This document shows, one piece after another, positions 6,200 through 7,783 of a stretch of 7,783 bases of DNA (position 1 is its first letter; every line of letters starts with the position of its first letter). Made by a program: the position numbers and the translations under genes. The notes below the pieces were generated by a model that worked only from the letters and a program-made list of their open reading frames with translations, had not been told where the DNA came from and searched no databases. Source of the stretch: an uncultured Victivallaceae bacterium (GTDB lineage: Bacteria; Verrucomicrobiota; Lentisphaeria; Victivallales; Victivallaceae); assembly GCA_934663655.1 (NCBI GenBank), contig CAKUKT010000115.1:1-7783 (forward strand), given 5' to 3'.

Positions 6200-6436
6200 T
6201 TACTCGATCAGAGCGAGGTATTTCTCATACTCCGGATCGTCGGGGAAGATAAAATAGGGGTGGTTGTTGTTTTCCCGCCGCCAAAAAGTGTCAATCTCCC
6301 TCATCTCCGCGATAACATCGGCCGGAGCGTCCTTTTTAAAGACCAGCGCACTGTAACTGCGGCCGGTGTCGTCATCAATCATCAGCGATGTACGGCCGAC
6401 TATGTGCTCCTTGGGATATTTGAATACCAGCATCAT
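6200..6436 (-). CDS. Small acidic protein of unknown function (78 aa)
   Basis: The product is 78 residues, with two adjacent Met codons at the start. A clear AGGAG (6449-6445) sits 8 bases before the first ATG. The protein is hydrophilic and acid-rich at its C-terminus (FPDDPEYEKYLALIE), with a DDDTGRSY segment (22-29) and FWRRENNNHPYF in the second half. There is no signal peptide, membrane segment, Cys pair or nucleic-acid-binding motif that I recognise. A strong intrinsic terminator 38 bases beyond the stop codon supports expression. Only 46 bases separate its start from the stop of the IS110 recombinase on the same strand. Its native promoter may therefore have been displaced by the insertion, leaving read-through or a hybrid promoter. 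Function is unknown. Confidence 0.75.
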   Translation of the reverse strand: MMLVFKYPKEHIVGRTSLMIDDDTGRSYSALVFKKDAPADVIAEMREIDTFWRRENNNHPYFIFPDDPEYEKYLALIE

Positions 6437-6482
6437 AGCAGAAACTCCTATGATAAAATTCCACTTCGATGCCGAGAAAAAC

Positions 6483-7502
6483 TCAATTTTTTACGAGTTT
6501 GAATTGAGTAAAATCCTCAAACATCCAGTTGTTTTTTAATGTTCGATACACGATATCGAGGAATTTGCGAGCCAGGGCGATATTGGCTTTCGCTCCCCCC
6601 CGCCGACTTTTAACCGACTCATGAAATGCATGGAGATACGGGCTGTATCGTTTTGCGATCAGCGCACATTGAACCAATGTAGTCCGTGCAATTTTGCTGC
6701 CGTTCTTCGTGATTCGTCCATGACAGACCGTATCATTTGAATTACTTACTCTCGGGACGATTCCGATATAAGCCGCAAGCTGTTTCGAAGAACGGAAGTC
6801 ATGGATATTGCCGATTGTCGAGAGCAGAGTTGCCGCCCCTTTCGAACCGATTCCTTTAATGGATTTCAGATTCTTGAAGCCGTCCATCTTACTGCCATGA
6901 TCCTCAATCGCCTTATCCAATTTTTCAATGCTTTGATTCAAGCTGCGAATTTGTTCGACGACCACGAACAGTTCCGTATCGGTGATTGGGTCAAAGTGAA
7001 AGCTCAACGCTTTCCGAAGCCCGGTCTCCGTGGACAACTCCTCCCGCTTCAAAACAATGAAATTGGCGGCCAGCAGATTGTTGACCTTGTTTTTCAAGAC
7101 GGTACGCAACTGAACCAGCTTTTCCCTGGTCTGCGTCAGACTTGAAATCTTCGCCTGTAAATCATCTTTCATTCTTACCTCCGGAAGCATATCCTTTTCC
7201 AGAAACTCCGCCAATATTTTCGCGTCATGCTTGTCCGTTTTTTTCGTGGACGTGCTGATCACTTTGAACTGTGAGGGATTTACCACCACGAGCTGTCCCA
7301 CATGAGCTTTCAGGAACCGGCAAAACATAAATGTGTTGCCGGTCGCTTCCACCGCCATGGCCGTATCCTTTCCGAGCAGTGAAGCAAAACCTTTCAGCTC
7401 ACTGATTTCGCACTTGCCGATTTTCTTCTCCTCGCCGTTTTCCCGGATACAATAGGTGAAGTTGTTCCGGTGCAAATCCACTCCCACAAAACTTGTCATC
7501 AT
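6483..7502 (-). CDS. IS110-family transposase (DEDD/serine recombinase)
   Basis: The ATG at 7502 is chosen because GGAGG (7513-7509) lies 6 bases before it; a GTG at 7550 would add 16 unlikely residues. The 339-residue product is intact and of usual family length. The N-terminal RuvC-like DEDD domain has D9 (FVGVDLHRNN), E52 (AVEATGN), and D90 and D93 (KKTDKHDAKILAE). A coiled-coil-like central helix follows (about 115-205). The C-terminal Transposase_20 domain contains the helix-hairpin-helix-like LKSIKGIGSKGAATLLSTIG (212-231), then QLAAYIGIVP, VSNSND and GRITKNGSKIARTTLVQCA. By alignment with family members, S255 is the likely nucleophilic serine. Such enzymes recombine the element's circular junction into a target chosen by an element-encoded bridge RNA. 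No frameshift or missing key residue is seen, so it may be active. Confidence 0.95.
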   Translation of the reverse strand: MMTSFVGVDLHRNNFTYCIRENGEEKKIGKCEISELKGFASLLGKDTAMAVEATGNTFMFCRFLKAHVGQLVVVNPSQFKVISTSTKKTDKHDAKILAEFLEKDMLPEVRMKDDLQAKISSLTQTREKLVQLRTVLKNKVNNLLAANFIVLKREELSTETGLRKALSFHFDPITDTELFVVVEQIRSLNQSIEKLDKAIEDHGSKMDGFKNLKSIKGIGSKGAATLLSTIGNIHDFRSSKQLAAYIGIVPRVSNSNDTVCHGRITKNGSKIARTTLVQCALIAKRYSPYLHAFHESVKSRRGGAKANIALARKFLDIVYRTLKNNWMFEDFTQFKLVKN

Positions 7503-7513
7503 CGTTGGCCTCC

Positions 7514-7530
7514 ATTCGTTTTTCACGAAT
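7514..7530 (-). promoter_or_regulatory. Hairpin abutting the recombinase ribosome-binding site
   Basis: ATTCGT (7530-7525 read on the minus strand) pairs with ACGAAT (7519-7514) over a 5-base GAAAA loop and ends one base before GGAGG. It could limit translation of the recombinase or mark the processed 3' border of the upstream RNA. The pairing is seen directly; the role is inferred. Confidence 0.4.
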
Positions 7531-7550
7531 CGAAGCGGAACTGCTGTCAC

Positions 7551-7765
7551 GGCCTCACCATCCTCCTATACAGAGTAGTCGAATTAACATCGCTCTCTAC
7601 GGTGGCGCTCTGGTTTGCAGATCTGACTAATCTCCTTTCCGGGGTCATCCTCTTCTCGGAGGCGCCTCAAATAAATATTCAGTCTGCAACCTGTCCGCTT
7701 CCATACGTGTAAGTTAATCGCCATAAATTACACGCCGCAAGCAGAAACCGCGAACGTCAGCTATT
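7551..7765 (-). ncRNA. Candidate IS110 bridge RNA (seekRNA)
   Basis: The region upstream of the recombinase on its strand has no credible ORF but is highly structured. Stem-loop I (7745-7694): TCTGCTT pairs with AAGCGGA, then a 4/5-base internal loop, then CGTGTAA pairs perfectly with TTACACG around a 15-base loop (7727-7713). Stem II (7691-7679 with 7630-7612): GGTTGCA and GACTGA pair with TTAGTC and TGCAA(A)CC, with a one-base and a five-base bulge; it encloses about 48 bases. Stem III (7612-7571): CAGA/TCTG and GTAG/CTAC with an asymmetric internal loop. Successive stem-loops with large internal loops, 5' of the recombinase, are the known arrangement of IS110 bridge RNAs. Exact ends and the guide loops could not be assigned. 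Confidence 0.6.
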
Positions 7766-7766
7766 T

Positions 7767-7775
7767 ATCATACCA
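7767..7775 (-). promoter_or_regulatory. Extended -10 element at the left side of the IS110 element
   Basis: TGGTATGAT on the minus strand is TGn plus TATGAT (five of six consensus). It would start transcription about 10 bases downstream, just before the structured RNA. The -35 would lie outside the window, or be supplied by the element's other end in the circular form, where TTGAGT (6486-6481) is present. Confidence 0.35.
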
Positions 7776-7783
7776 TCTCCTTT

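Larger units (their letters stand above)
6483..7783 (-). mobile_element. IS110-subgroup insertion sequence (ends not resolved)
   Basis: The element comprises the recombinase gene and its long 5' non-coding region, which reaches towards or past the window edge. The 3' flank after the stop is at most about 30-45 bases before the next gene's ribosome-binding site. This long-5', short-3' layout is that of the IS110 subgroup; IS1111 members carry the non-coding region 3'. Family members lack terminal inverted repeats and usually make no target duplication, so the ends cannot be fixed without an empty site. The given limits are the minimum visible extent. Confidence 0.8.

Noticed and set aside
5768..6502. 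A 244-codon plus-strand open frame
   Set aside because: It runs antisense through a strong minus-strand terminator, the 78-residue gene with its AGGAG site, and the recombinase 3' end. There is no domain and no good ribosome-binding site.
7759..7783. AAAGGAG followed by ATG at the right edge, as if a host gene began there
   Set aside because: The frame closes after four codons (ATG ATA AAT AGC TGA). The same bases read better as an extended -10 element, though an interrupted host gene cannot be wholly excluded.

Overview
The window reads as ordinary chromosome from a free-living or gut-associated bacterium with moderately high GC and strong Shine-Dalgarno sites. Three things loosely suggest a PVC-superphylum member, perhaps Lentisphaerota (Victivallis-like): an FG-GAP-repeat protein, a polytopic membrane protein with the 'LYR..NG.YPETLE.LVPE.LPAVPIDP..G.P' tail common in Planctomycetes/Verrucomicrobia/Lentisphaerae hypotheticals, and loosely spaced single-gene units. 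This is inference; no 16S or ribosomal protein is present.

Layout. Positions 1-1298 hold, on the minus strand, the first 432 residues of an FG-GAP/VCBS-like beta-propeller protein with a near-consensus sigma-70 promoter (1382-1410). A tRNA-Ala(CGC) follows on the plus strand (1598-1674), with a promoter candidate and a hairpin terminator. Positions 1771-2033 carry a decayed minus-strand remnant of an IS3-family transposase. A plus-strand LysR-type regulator (2171-3079) appears to start at CTG behind a 10-base perfect Shine-Dalgarno. Next come a 594-residue membrane protein with its own extended -10 promoter (3277-5061) and a YjbQ/UPF0047 protein (5295-5696).

The right part is on the minus strand. 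It has a doubtful ORF (5678-6073), a strong intrinsic terminator (6123-6162), a 78-residue unknown protein (6200-6436), and an intact IS110-family recombinase (6483-7502). The roughly 260 bases upstream of the recombinase are non-coding and fold into several stem-loops, as expected for a bridge RNA (seekRNA). The short 3' flank and long 5' flank fit the IS110 subgroup rather than IS1111.

The genes do not form one pathway. The plus-strand genes look like independent transcription units, and the region has been hit at least twice by insertion sequences: an old IS3 remnant and an apparently intact IS110 element. The most interesting objects are the IS110 recombinase with its candidate bridge RNA, the CTG-started LysR regulator, and the membrane protein with a pseudopilin-like tail. 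I saw no CRISPR array, defence system or phage module.
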